Below, piece after piece: positions 6,717-13,951 of a stretch of DNA of 16,825 nucleotides. Each line of letters opens with the position of its first letter. Within the stretch, counting starts at the first letter, position 1. The stretch is from Lucifugimonas sp038150225. GTDB taxonomy: Bacteria; Chloroflexota; Dehalococcoidia; Lucifugimonadales; Lucifugimonadaceae. The position numbers were made by a program, and so were the translations under genes. The notes beneath the pieces were generated by a model. That model was not told the origin of the DNA. It made no database searches and was given only the letters and a program-made list of their open reading frames with translations. The DNA lies in contig JAYQWG010000040.1 in assembly GCA_038150225.1 (NCBI GenBank), positions 1-16,825 of the forward strand, given 5' to 3'.

Positions 6717-7501
6717 AAGTACTGATTCTGGGCGGAAACGGAATGTTGGGGCCCTGGGCGGTGAAGGCGATGAAAGACCGCCACGACATTTTGCTGACCG
6801 ATATCAACGATCCTCACCCCAACTACAAAGGCGAGTTTCAAAAGCTTTCTGTAGACGACGTCGACGGCGTGGTGAAAGCGGCTGAAGGCATGGACGTGAT
6901 CATCAACCTTTCTGTGTTGCGACCTGATCGCCAGCTTGCTTTTGACGTGAATACGATGGGCAACTACGCCATGATGACCGCCGCTCGCGAGCATCGAATT
7001 AAGCGTGTCATCAACACTGGTCCGCACTACCAAATGGCAGGCATGCAGTATGAAAACTGGGACTTCGATTTGAATCCCGATATGCCGCCGGCACCGGGTA
7101 CTCGACTTTATGCTCACACCAAGGCGCTCGGGCAAGAAATATGTCGAGTGTTCAGTGAACGACACGGCATCCAGGTCATCACACTGCTGTACTACAACAT
7201 GAAACACACTTGGGACCTCAGTGGTCTCGAACCCGGTGACCCGCCATATCACCAGGACATGGTCCCTTACAGCACCTCATGGCCCGACTGCGGAACAGCA
7301 ATAAACGCCGCGGTTGAGGTGCCTGAGGAGCGACTGGCTTCTCGCTGTGAAACCTTCTTTGTTTTTCCTGATCTTCCGCACAGAAAATTCAACAACGAGA
7401 AGATCAAGCGGGTTCTCGGATGGAAACCTCGCTATCACGTTGAAGGACTCTGGAACAAAGAATGGCGCACTCCGCCCGACAATTTGGAAGGCGCGTACTA
7501 A
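6713..7501 (+). CDS. NAD-dependent epimerase/dehydratase-family SDR, uronate dehydrogenase-like
   Basis: A 262-residue extended-type SDR with an intact nucleotide loop (G7, G10, G13 in GGNGMLG), an acidic residue ending the second strand (LLTD, D30, favouring NAD over NADP) and a catalytic YAHTK (Y133, K137) with T102 in the serine/threonine position. Length, and an ending of the form VLGWKPRYHVEGLW, resemble bacterial uronate dehydrogenases, which oxidise glucuronate or galacturonate to lactones; sugar-nucleotide epimerases are usually longer, above 300 residues. A uronate or sugar dehydrogenase would suit the nearby lactonase, but this is inference. The frame is open to 6614, yet the ATG at 6713 is chosen because it overlaps the upstream stop (ATGA) and starts the fold at MKVLILGG. 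A strong terminator follows directly. Confidence 0.85.
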   Translation: MKVLILGGNGMLGPWAVKAMKDRHDILLTDINDPHPNYKGEFQKLSVDDVDGVVKAAEGMDVIINLSVLRPDRQLAFDVNTMGNYAMMTAAREHRIKRVINTGPHYQMAGMQYENWDFDLNPDMPPAPGTRLYAHTKALGQEICRVFSERHGIQVITLLYYNMKHTWDLSGLEPGDPPYHQDMVPYSTSWPDCGTAINAAVEVPEERLASRCETFFVFPDLPHRKFNNEKIKRVLGWKPRYHVEGLWNKEWRTPPDNLEGAY

Positions 7502-7504
7502 AGA

Positions 7505-7535
7505 AAAAGCCCCTGCTGATTCAGCAGGGGCTTTT
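7505..7535. terminator. Strong bidirectional Rho-independent terminator
   Basis: A perfect 15-base inverted repeat (left arm 7505-7519, right arm 7521-7535) with a GCCCCTGCTG core. It is flanked by A-rich sequence on the left and T-rich sequence on the right, so it can terminate both strands. It lies between the stop of the plus-strand SDR gene (7501) and the stop of the minus-strand pntB gene (7558), exactly where two convergent operons need it. Confidence 0.95.
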
Positions 7536-7557
7536 CATTATCGAAGGTTCGTTGACC

Positions 7558-8961
7558 CTAAAGGTCTTTTACTTCTGAGGTGATCTTCTCAACTGAGTCT
7601 TTTGCGTCGCCGAACAACATCATCGTCTTGTCGAGGAAGAACAGTTCGTTTTGCACTCCTGCGAAACCTGATGACATCGAACGCTTCATCATGATCACGG
7701 ACTGCGCCTGATCCACGTTGAGGATCGGCATGCCGTAGATCGGACTTGATGAGTCAGTTCGTGCAGCCGGGTTGGTAACGTCGTTTGCACCTATCACGAT
7801 TGCCACGTCAGTTCGTGCGAACTCGTTGTTGATCTCGTCGAGGTCTTTCAACTCGTCGTACGGAACGTTCGCTTCAGCGAGCAGCACGTTCATGTGACCT
7901 GGCATTCGACCCGCAACCGGGTGAATAGCGTATTTCACGCTGATTCCACGATCTTTCAGAAGATCGGCCAATTCACGAACCTGGTGTTGAGCCTGGGCAA
8001 CGGCGAGTCCGTAACCCGGAACGACGATCACTGACTGTGCATACGCAAGCATTGTTGCCGCATCATCAGCCTGGATGGACCGAACAGGTCGCTCTTCTTC
8101 GCCACCTGATCCGCCTGCGCCGTCTTCAACACCGAACCCACCCAACATTACGTTCGCGAGCGAGCGGTTCATTGCCTTGGTCATGATTCGAGTCAGGATC
8201 AATCCGGAAGCTCCAACCAGCGAACCAGCGATGATCAGCATGTTGTTGTGAAGTACAAAACCAGTTGCCGCACCAGCTATACCCGAGTACGAGTTCAGCA
8301 GTGCGATCACCACCGGCATGTCGGCTCCGCCGATTGGGATCACAACGAGAATTCCGAGAGCTAGAGCGATTCCGGCCGCTATGAGGAAAGGAGTGATCGA
8401 AGGATCGATAACTAACCAGACAGTCGAAGCAATCATCCCGATCAGAAGGGCAACGTTGATCACGTTTCTGATTGGGAGCAACAGTGGTCGGGTAGGAACG
8501 ATTCCTTGAAGCTTTCCGAAAGCGATGAAGCTACCGGTAAGGGTTAATCCACCAACAATTACAGAAGCCATGATCGTGATCGAAACGTCTTCAGCGATCG
8601 CCTTATCAAGGTCAATCAGTTTTACGAGTTCGGCAGCAGCAACAACTCCTGAAGCCGCTCCACCGAATCCGTTGAAGATCGCCACGAGCTGTGGCATCGC
8701 GGTCATTTCGACTTTCCGTGCGGCGTAAGTACCAATGGCGGCACCAACGATCAGTCCACCAATGATCCATTCCCAGGAGGCGATGTCGTTACCGACAACA
8801 GTCGCGACAACCGCGAGCAACATTGCCATGGAAGCGGTTCGGTTACCGTTCCTGGCTGTTGCTGGAGAACCAAGTCTTTTCAGACCAATAATGAACAAAA
8901 CCGCCGCGACGATATACGCCACATTGGTCACATTCATGCTAAGTAGCGCATCAGTAGTCAT
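7558..8961 (-). CDS. pntB: NAD(P) transhydrogenase subunit beta
   Basis: A 467-residue membrane subunit of the proton-translocating transhydrogenase, which transfers hydride between NADH and NADP using the proton gradient. Residues 1-270 hold many hydrophobic segments, with the conserved stretch MPQLVAIFNGFGGAASG (89-105). A Gly/Glu-rich linker (about 277-292) leads to the NADP-binding domain III, recognised by VVPGYGLAVAQAQ (313-325), HPVAGRMPGHMNVLLAEA (347-364) and VIGANDVTNPAA (389-400). Length is typical. The ATG lies two bases after the pntAB stop with GAGGA just upstream. It is the last gene of a three-gene operon that ends at the bidirectional terminator. In the cell it would make NADPH from NADH, or the reverse. 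Confidence 0.97.
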   Translation of the reverse strand: MTTDALLSMNVTNVAYIVAAVLFIIGLKRLGSPATARNGNRTASMAMLLAVVATVVGNDIASWEWIIGGLIVGAAIGTYAARKVEMTAMPQLVAIFNGFGGAASGVVAAAELVKLIDLDKAIAEDVSITIMASVIVGGLTLTGSFIAFGKLQGIVPTRPLLLPIRNVINVALLIGMIASTVWLVIDPSITPFLIAAGIALALGILVVIPIGGADMPVVIALLNSYSGIAGAATGFVLHNNMLIIAGSLVGASGLILTRIMTKAMNRSLANVMLGGFGVEDGAGGSGGEEERPVRSIQADDAATMLAYAQSVIVVPGYGLAVAQAQHQVRELADLLKDRGISVKYAIHPVAGRMPGHMNVLLAEANVPYDELKDLDEINNEFARTDVAIVIGANDVTNPAARTDSSSPIYGMPILNVDQAQSVIMMKRSMSSGFAGVQNELFFLDKTMMLFGDAKDSVEKITSEVKDL

Positions 8962-8963
8962 TA

Positions 8964-9260
8964 CTAATCCTCACCACTTCGCTTGAACATTTTGAGCATT
9001 CTGTCGGTGACCATAAATCCACCGACTACGTTGATCGTTGCAAGACCAACCGCGATTGCTCCGAGAATTTGTCCGGTTATGCCATCGGCTTGCCCTGCAA
9101 CCAACAGCGCACCAACTATCACAATTCCCGAAATAGCATTCGAGCCCGACATAAGCGGAGTGTGGAGCGTTGGTGGAACCTTGGTAATTACTTCGTACCC
9201 AATAAAAATAGCGAGTACGAATACCGTTAGGGCAATGATTAGCGCTTCTGCGTCAAACAT
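8964..9260 (-). CDS. pntAB: NAD(P) transhydrogenase subunit alpha part 2 (membrane part)
   Basis: A 98-residue membrane protein with three hydrophobic segments (about 6-22, 40-57 and 62-84). It carries the family signature VPPTLHTPLMSGSNAISG at 28-45, including H33, which corresponds to a histidine implicated in proton translocation. Its presence as a separate gene shows the three-subunit organisation (alpha1, alpha2, beta) rather than the two-subunit enterobacterial form. AAGGAAG lies ten bases before the ATG. It is separated from pntAA by a 72-base gap in which I see no convincing structure, and from pntB by two bases. Confidence 0.96.
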   Translation of the reverse strand: MFDAEALIIALTVFVLAIFIGYEVITKVPPTLHTPLMSGSNAISGIVIVGALLVAGQADGITGQILGAIAVGLATINVVGGFMVTDRMLKMFKRSGED

Positions 9261-9332
9261 TGACTAGCGACTTCCTTTCACCGATACGTGCCCGGTAATG
9301 ATGTTTGTGGAGGTAGACAAATTCACCGTTAC

Positions 9333-10451
9333 CTACCCTCCTAGATGATTTCTGATTTCACCGTCGTGTGTAACGAGGGTTGCGTCGACTACTTCGTCTT
9401 CGAGATCGAGATTCAGAGTTCCCTCTTTTCGATCGATGATCAGGTCAAATAGGGCCATAACGTTCCGTGAGTACAGCTGACTGGCGTGGAACGGCATCGA
9501 ACTTGGAACGTTTATTGGTCCGTTGATTTGAACGCCGTTCTTGTCGACGATCTCACCGGCAACAGTTCCTTCAACGTTACCGCCCGTTTCGGCAGCAAGG
9601 TCGATGATCACGCTTCCAGGTCGCATTGCATCAACCATGTCGGCAGTCATCAGTAGTGGTGCCCTTCGACCCGGAATCGCTGCGGTGGTAATCACTGCGT
9701 CAGCCTCGGCGATATGACCTTTCAGGAACTCTCGCTGAGCGGCCTGTTCATCTTCCGTTTGTTCTCGGGCGTAACCGCCAGCACCTTCCGCGTCCTCCGC
9801 GGCAGGTGGTTGGATGAACTTTGCACCCAGGCTTTCTACCTGTTCACCAGCAGCGGCACGGACGTCGAACGCCTCAACAACCGCGCCGAGACGTCGCGCT
9901 GTTGCAATCGCCTGTAGACCAGCTACACCAGCACCGAGCACAAGCACGGTAGCTGGAGGGATGGTGCCTGCCGCAGTCATCATCATGGGCAAGTATTTGC
10001 CGATTGAGTTTGCTGCCATAAGGGCTGCTTTGTAACCAGCAATGGATGCCTGGGAGGATAGTACGTCCATTCGCTGCGCCCGAGCGATTCGAGGCACCAG
10101 CTCCATTGCTATTGCGCTCAAGCCTGCGCTCGCAAGTTTCTTCAGAATTTCGGCATCGGTGCGGGCGTTCAAGATGCTGACCGAAATCGCTCCTTTTTTA
10201 AGGTTGCCGATTTCTTCATCATTTGGTGACTGAACATGAACAAAGATGTCCACATTGCCAGCAACTTCACCAGCTTCGGCGATAGATGCGCCTACAGCTT
10301 CATAAGCTGAATCTGGAAATCCAGCTGAGAGACCGGCGCCGGTCTCAATCGTTACCTCGTGACCATATTTCACGAGTCTGTCTACGGATTCCGGGACCAG
10401 CGCCACACGATTTTCGTTTGGATCTGATTCCCGCGGGGCTCCGATTTTCAT
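9333..10451 (-). CDS. pntAA: NAD(P) transhydrogenase subunit alpha part 1 (NAD-binding)
   Basis: A 372-residue soluble domain I of transhydrogenase, related to alanine dehydrogenase. The start MKIGAPRESDPNENRVALVP is diagnostic. The RAQRMDVLSSQ loop (124-134) contains the Arg, Asp and Gln that contact domain III at the hydride-transfer site, and VLGAGVAGLQA (171-181) is the dinucleotide loop followed by the acidic FDVR. It ends without the membrane helices of the long enterobacterial PntA, agreeing with a separate pntAB. GGAG lies six bases before the ATG. It is the first gene of the pnt operon, whose promoter must lie in the divergent gap 10452-10669. Confidence 0.97.
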   Translation of the reverse strand: MKIGAPRESDPNENRVALVPESVDRLVKYGHEVTIETGAGLSAGFPDSAYEAVGASIAEAGEVAGNVDIFVHVQSPNDEEIGNLKKGAISVSILNARTDAEILKKLASAGLSAIAMELVPRIARAQRMDVLSSQASIAGYKAALMAANSIGKYLPMMMTAAGTIPPATVLVLGAGVAGLQAIATARRLGAVVEAFDVRAAAGEQVESLGAKFIQPPAAEDAEGAGGYAREQTEDEQAAQREFLKGHIAEADAVITTAAIPGRRAPLLMTADMVDAMRPGSVIIDLAAETGGNVEGTVAGEIVDKNGVQINGPINVPSSMPFHASQLYSRNVMALFDLIIDRKEGTLNLDLEDEVVDATLVTHDGEIRNHLGG

Positions 10452-10532
10452 TCACAGCTCCGTTCGAATTTACACGGAAAATATTCTTGTTTTTCTAACA
10501 ACCCTGTAATGTTATCGCTGATGTAGATCAAA

Positions 10533-10552
10533 TCACCGTGAAATATTGGTGA
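10533..10552. promoter_or_regulatory. Inverted repeat in the divergent promoter region between pntAA and the plus-strand cluster
   Basis: TCACC (10533-10537) and GGTGA (10548-10552) form an inverted repeat around ten AT-rich bases. GTGAAA occurs twice (10538 and 10549), 11 bases apart, about one helical turn. This lies in the 218-base gap 10452-10669, the only place for promoters of both the pnt operon and the downstream plus-strand genes, so it could be an operator. I found no clear -35/-10 pair on either strand. The arms are only five bases, so chance is possible. Confidence 0.25.
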
Positions 10553-10669
10553 AAGTGGTTGGAATAAGTTCGCCGGGCGCGAAAAGCCTGCGACGAGAAA
10601 TTAGATGCGGCTGTATTCCCCCGAAAACAAATCTCGATTTGGGATATTCGAGAGGTATTGGAGCAATCG

Positions 10670-10993
10670 ATGTACGTAATTCGACGAGTGTATGAAGTGA
10701 AGCCTGGCGCAGCGAGACGTGTTGCGACGTTGGTTAAACAACAGGGTGATGTCTATCACGAATCTGGACAAAGATCAGAAGTACGTGTTTTCTTCAACGG
10801 CGGAACTTTGCCCGGTGAAAGCAACCGCGTTTACATGGAATGGACCGCAGACATTATTGACTCGCCGTACCGCGAGGGAAACGTGATTCCTAAGGAAACT
10901 TCAGCATTTGGCTCTCAAATCCGCGAGCTTGTAGAAAAGCAGTGGATCGAGTTCTACGAACTGATGGTTCCAGCAAAGATGCAGCACGAGTAG
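10670..10993 (+). CDS. Small protein, dimeric alpha/beta-barrel (NIPSNAP/antibiotic-monooxygenase-like) fold
   Basis: A 107-residue protein starting MYVIRRVYEVKPGAARRV. A short strand, then a helix beginning after the KPG turn, then an R-V-F-F-N strand and a long C-terminal helix give the ferredoxin-like pattern of dimeric alpha/beta-barrel proteins such as NIPSNAP or Abm families. I cannot name a family with certainty, and no catalytic residues stand out. The ATG at 10670 is preferred over an in-frame TTG at 10658 because GGAG at 10660-10663 sits six bases before it. It lies 45 bases upstream of the enolase-superfamily dehydratase and is probably cotranscribed with it. Small proteins of this fold often accompany catabolic enzymes. 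Confidence 0.65.
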   Translation: MYVIRRVYEVKPGAARRVATLVKQQGDVYHESGQRSEVRVFFNGGTLPGESNRVYMEWTADIIDSPYREGNVIPKETSAFGSQIRELVEKQWIEFYELMVPAKMQHE

Positions 10994-11026
10994 TCCGATC
11001 CCCGGTAAATATCCGTAACGAAAGGT

Positions 11027-11050
11027 TTTGATCCTGCTTTGAAGATCAAA
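11027..11050 (+). other. Small hairpin spanning the TTG start of the dehydratase gene
   Basis: TTTGATC (11027-11033) is a perfect inverted repeat of GATCAAA (11044-11050) with a ten-base loop that contains the TTG start codon (11039-11041). The only ribosome-binding candidate, AAAGG at 11021-11025, is 13 bases from the start, which is long. Folding could change access to the start. The right arm is simply the coding sequence for K-I-K, so coincidence is quite possible. Confidence 0.3.
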
Positions 11051-12199
11051 GAAATAACTGCGTTCCCAATTCGAATCAGCCGGTCGGACGAATCTGAGGG
11101 GAAGGAGCGTCCACCGGTAATCGACTTTGGTGACTACTACGTCGATGAGAACGCATTCACGTCGATTTATTCCAAGCACCACGAAACGACGCTTGTGAAA
11201 ATTGAGACTGACACCGGAATTGTCGGATGGGGTGAAGCGCAGTCACCTGTGTCACCTCGGACAACGAAAGTAATCGTCGACGAGCTCGTTCGCCCCTTGG
11301 TGATGGGCAGGGATCCTTTCGATATTGAAGCGATATGGACTCGAAACTTCGGTGCAATGCGGGAGCGCGGACACCCAACAGGCTTTTACATAGATGCTCT
11401 TGCTGGTACCGATATTGCTCTGTGGGATGTAGTCGGAAAAGCGACCGGTAAACCAGTACATAAGCTGGCAGGTGGTAGATATCGCGACAAGGTGTTGCTC
11501 TACGCGGGCATGGGTGGGACTGACCCGGAGAAGGTCGCCGATATGGCGGAAGAGCATGTCGGGTACGGCTACCAGGCACTGAAGCTGCACTTACTGCTCG
11601 ATGCTGACGGAGTAGCTGAAATAGCTTCCGCTGTGAGGAACCGGATTGGACCGAACATCAAGCTGATGTGCGATGTCCACATGCGTCAATCGGTGACTTC
11701 TGCAATCAAGCTCGGCAGGGCACTTGAAAAACTCGATTTCACCTGGCTCGAATCACCGTTGGTGCCTGATGACATACCAGGTGCAGTTGCTCTTGCCGAA
11801 GCTCTGGATATGGCAGTCGCTATAGGTGAGTGGAGCAGAACCCGCTACGAAATGCGAGAAGCATTTGAGCGAAGGGCATACGACATTGTGATGCACGATA
11901 TTGCTCGCACCGGTATCACCGAAGGTCACCGGATTGGGACAATTGCAGATACCTACAACATCCCTGTTGCTCCGCACGTCGGTGGCGGTGGAATCCTAGC
12001 GGTCGCAGCAACGGTCGAGTACTCGGCCAGCTGCTCAAACTTCATGATTATGGAACACAGCCACCACGCGAACCGGATCAAGAATGCGATAACCGCGGAA
12101 GATTATGATCCTCAGGATGGTTACTTCCACGTAACAGACAAGCCTGGTCTGGGAATTGAGATCGACCAGTCGCTCGTCGAGAAATACGTCTTCGAGTAA
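11039..12199 (+). CDS. Mandelate racemase-type acid-sugar dehydratase (enolase superfamily, ManD/GalD-like)
   Basis: A 386-residue enolase-superfamily protein. The N-terminal capping domain ends in the signature DIALWDVVGKATGKPVHKLAGG (125-146). Barrel residues are K182/H184 (LKLHL), metal ligand D212 with H214 (CDVH), E238 (LESP), E264 (IGEW), D287 (HDIARTGITE), H313 (APHVG) and E339 (MIMEHS). The D-x-H on strand three plus His on strand seven is the arrangement of galactonate and mannonate dehydratases, which remove water to give 2-keto-3-deoxy acids. The K-x-H on strand two differs from the racemase K-x-K. The TTG start is supported by the standard opening LKIKEITAFPIR. The FGGY kinase follows after 18 bases. 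Family is firm; the exact sugar acid cannot be read from sequence. Confidence 0.88.
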   Translation: MKIKEITAFPIRISRSDESEGKERPPVIDFGDYYVDENAFTSIYSKHHETTLVKIETDTGIVGWGEAQSPVSPRTTKVIVDELVRPLVMGRDPFDIEAIWTRNFGAMRERGHPTGFYIDALAGTDIALWDVVGKATGKPVHKLAGGRYRDKVLLYAGMGGTDPEKVADMAEEHVGYGYQALKLHLLLDADGVAEIASAVRNRIGPNIKLMCDVHMRQSVTSAIKLGRALEKLDFTWLESPLVPDDIPGAVALAEALDMAVAIGEWSRTRYEMREAFERRAYDIVMHDIARTGITEGHRIGTIADTYNIPVAPHVGGGGILAVAATVEYSASCSNFMIMEHSHHANRIKNAITAEDYDPQDGYFHVTDKPGLGIEIDQSLVEKYVFE

Positions 12200-12217
12200 T
12201 GACCGACAATAAGATCA

Positions 12218-13702
12218 ATGCCTGAATACCAAGCGCCCTTTGTACTGGCGGTCGACATCGGAAGTTCTTCGGTCAAAGCCGGTCTTTACGATGCGACTGC
12301 CCGCGCTGTAGAAGGAACAGACGTTTCAGTGCCCCACGATCAGGTCGTGGCGAGTGACGGAACGTCGGAAGAAGATGCTTCTCAGATCCAGGTCGCTGCC
12401 GAGCACGCTATCGACGGAGTGCTTGCGAAGACAGGAAGGTACGCTACGAGCATCGGTGGTGTCGGGTTCGATGCGATGGCAAGCACGGTCCTGGGTGTCG
12501 ACAAGAACGATGATCCTCTAACACCTGTCTACACCTACGCAGACACACGCACCACTCAAGATGTCGAGCAACTAAAAGCCGAGCTAAACGTTCCAGTCAT
12601 GTACGACCGGACAGGGGTGATGCAGCACACCTCGTATTTGCCGGGAAGATTGAGATGGTTGCGAAGAACCAATCCCGTTCTTTTCTCCAGGATTGACCGG
12701 TACCTGGATATTTCGACTTACTTATTCACTCAATGGTTCGGACGTCGAGATGTGCACGCCAGTTACTGTGTTTCGTCATGGAGTGGATTGCTCAATAGGC
12801 GAGATCTTTGCTGGGACCAAGGTTTGCTCGGGAGGCTGGGGATCGGCGAGGAGAATCTTCCGTCACTCGCACCGTGGCATTTCGCTGAAACTGGACTGAG
12901 TGATGAGTACGCTCGGCGTTGGCAGCAACTTGCTGATGTGCCTTTCTACCTGTCAGTGGGTGACGGAGCAGCGGTTAACGTCGGCGCTGGCTGTGTGAAC
13001 GATGGTCGTGTCGCCCTAACCGTAGGTACAACCGGGGCGATGCGAGTCTTATCTGATAACGCTGCACCGGAAGTGCCTAATGGTCTTTGGGGATACCGAC
13101 TTGGAGCAGAGCACACGCTACTTGGCGGTTCGTTCTCTGAGGGTGGGAACGTAATTCAGTGGGCAATGAACACCCTCAGACTTCCGCCGGTTGAACTGCT
13201 CAACGCAGAACTGAGCAAACTGAGACCTGCCGACCACGGGATTGATGTACTCCCGTTTATAGCCGGAGAACGAGCCACTGGATGGTCGAACAACGCCTCA
13301 GGAATGTTCCGGGGAATTAGGCAGGCGACGACTCCACTGCAAATCCTCCAGGCGATTCTCGAGTCAGTCTCTTACAGATTCTCCTTGGTCGCCGACTTGC
13401 TGCTTCCGGGAACGAGCGCCAACTATGAAGTTGTTGCTAGTGGAGGGGCGATCCAGAACTCAAATTGGTGGATGCAAACGATGTCCGACGTACTTGGTGT
13501 TCCCGTGAGCGTTTCCGCTGAGGAACAGGACACCAGTAGGGGAGCAGCGATCCTCGCGCTCAAAGCTCTGGGTATATGGGAATCGTTGGATGATGTTCCC
13601 GCGAAGATCGCTCAGACATTTGATCCAAGACCAGATTTTTCAGAAGCATATGGGGAAGCCAAGGCTCGGCAAGTAGACCTGTACAAGCGACTACTTAGCT
13701 AG
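12218..13702 (+). CDS. FGGY-family carbohydrate kinase, gluconokinase-like
   Basis: A 494-residue FGGY kinase with both actin-like domains. Visible features are AVDIGSSSVKAGLYD (11-25, phosphate loop), VLGVDKNDDPLTPVYTYADTR (91-111, typical of gluconokinases), VGDGAAVNVGAG (247-258) with D249 the likely catalytic base, TVGTTGA (268-274), FIAGERATGW (347-356) and ASGGAIQNSNWW (407-418, adenosine site). The family transfers the ATP gamma-phosphate to a sugar or sugar acid. The DPLTP...ADTR stretch points to gluconate, giving 6-phosphogluconate, but xylulose or another acid is possible. The ATG has little Shine-Dalgarno sequence. Its TAG ends at 13702, immediately abutting the stop of the convergent gene at 13703. 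A 6-phosphogluconate dehydrogenase is nearby on the opposite strand. Confidence 0.85.
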   Translation: MPEYQAPFVLAVDIGSSSVKAGLYDATARAVEGTDVSVPHDQVVASDGTSEEDASQIQVAAEHAIDGVLAKTGRYATSIGGVGFDAMASTVLGVDKNDDPLTPVYTYADTRTTQDVEQLKAELNVPVMYDRTGVMQHTSYLPGRLRWLRRTNPVLFSRIDRYLDISTYLFTQWFGRRDVHASYCVSSWSGLLNRRDLCWDQGLLGRLGIGEENLPSLAPWHFAETGLSDEYARRWQQLADVPFYLSVGDGAAVNVGAGCVNDGRVALTVGTTGAMRVLSDNAAPEVPNGLWGYRLGAEHTLLGGSFSEGGNVIQWAMNTLRLPPVELLNAELSKLRPADHGIDVLPFIAGERATGWSNNASGMFRGIRQATTPLQILQAILESVSYRFSLVADLLLPGTSANYEVVASGGAIQNSNWWMQTMSDVLGVPVSVSAEEQDTSRGAAILALKALGIWESLDDVPAKIAQTFDPRPDFSEAYGEAKARQVDLYKRLLS

Positions 13703-13945
13703 TTACTCAGCTGTACGCTGACGACCTTCGTCTGAGTGTCGATCAACTCGTTCAGCGATTATTTTCGCCATCACTGATCGGGCATCTCGAATCACCTGAT
13801 CAGGCGGAGCTTCTTCTTCCCTGGCCATCTCAGCTTTATCGATCCACGCCCAAAGATCTTCGAGCGCTTCTCTCAATTCACGGGCCGTGAGCATGTTTAA
13901 GTCAGCGGTTGAATAGTCGGGCGGATCAGGAAAGTTATTCGACAT
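13703..13945 (-). CDS. Small hypothetical protein, charged and helical
   Basis: An 80-residue soluble protein with a short Pro/Asp-rich N-terminus (PDPPDYSTADLN) followed by two predicted amphipathic helices rich in Glu, Arg and Ala (about 21-47 and 50-72). There are no cysteines, no membrane segment and no motif I recognise. It starts six bases after the 6-phosphogluconate dehydrogenase stop, so it is probably the last gene of that operon, although no strong ribosome-binding site is evident. Its stop codon abuts that of the convergent kinase. Operon position and plausible protein composition support it being real, but function is unknown. Confidence 0.6.
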   Translation of the reverse strand: MSNNFPDPPDYSTADLNMLTARELREALEDLWAWIDKAEMAREEEAPPDQVIRDARSVMAKIIAERVDRHSDEGRQRTAE

Positions 13946-13951
13946 GAATTT

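Noticed and set aside
6650..7252. A 200-residue open frame on the minus strand
   Set aside because: It is fully antisense to the two SDR genes, which have clear family motifs. Its translation is rich in His and Val with no recognisable motif, as expected of a shadow frame.
8318..9267. Several plus-strand open frames opposite pntB and pntAB
   Set aside because: They are antisense to transhydrogenase genes with diagnostic motifs, have low-complexity Ala/Thr/Ile/Pro composition and lack convincing ribosome-binding sites.
9309..9341. Possible hairpin between pntAA and pntAB (GGAGGTA ... TACCCTCC)
   Set aside because: The pairing needs a bulge and includes the pntAA stop codon. It has no T tract and the operon continues through it.
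10452..10657. Sigma-70 promoters for the divergent pnt and dehydratase operons
   Set aside because: Only weak -10-like hexamers were found, without a -35 box at suitable spacing, so no promoter is called, although promoters must exist here.
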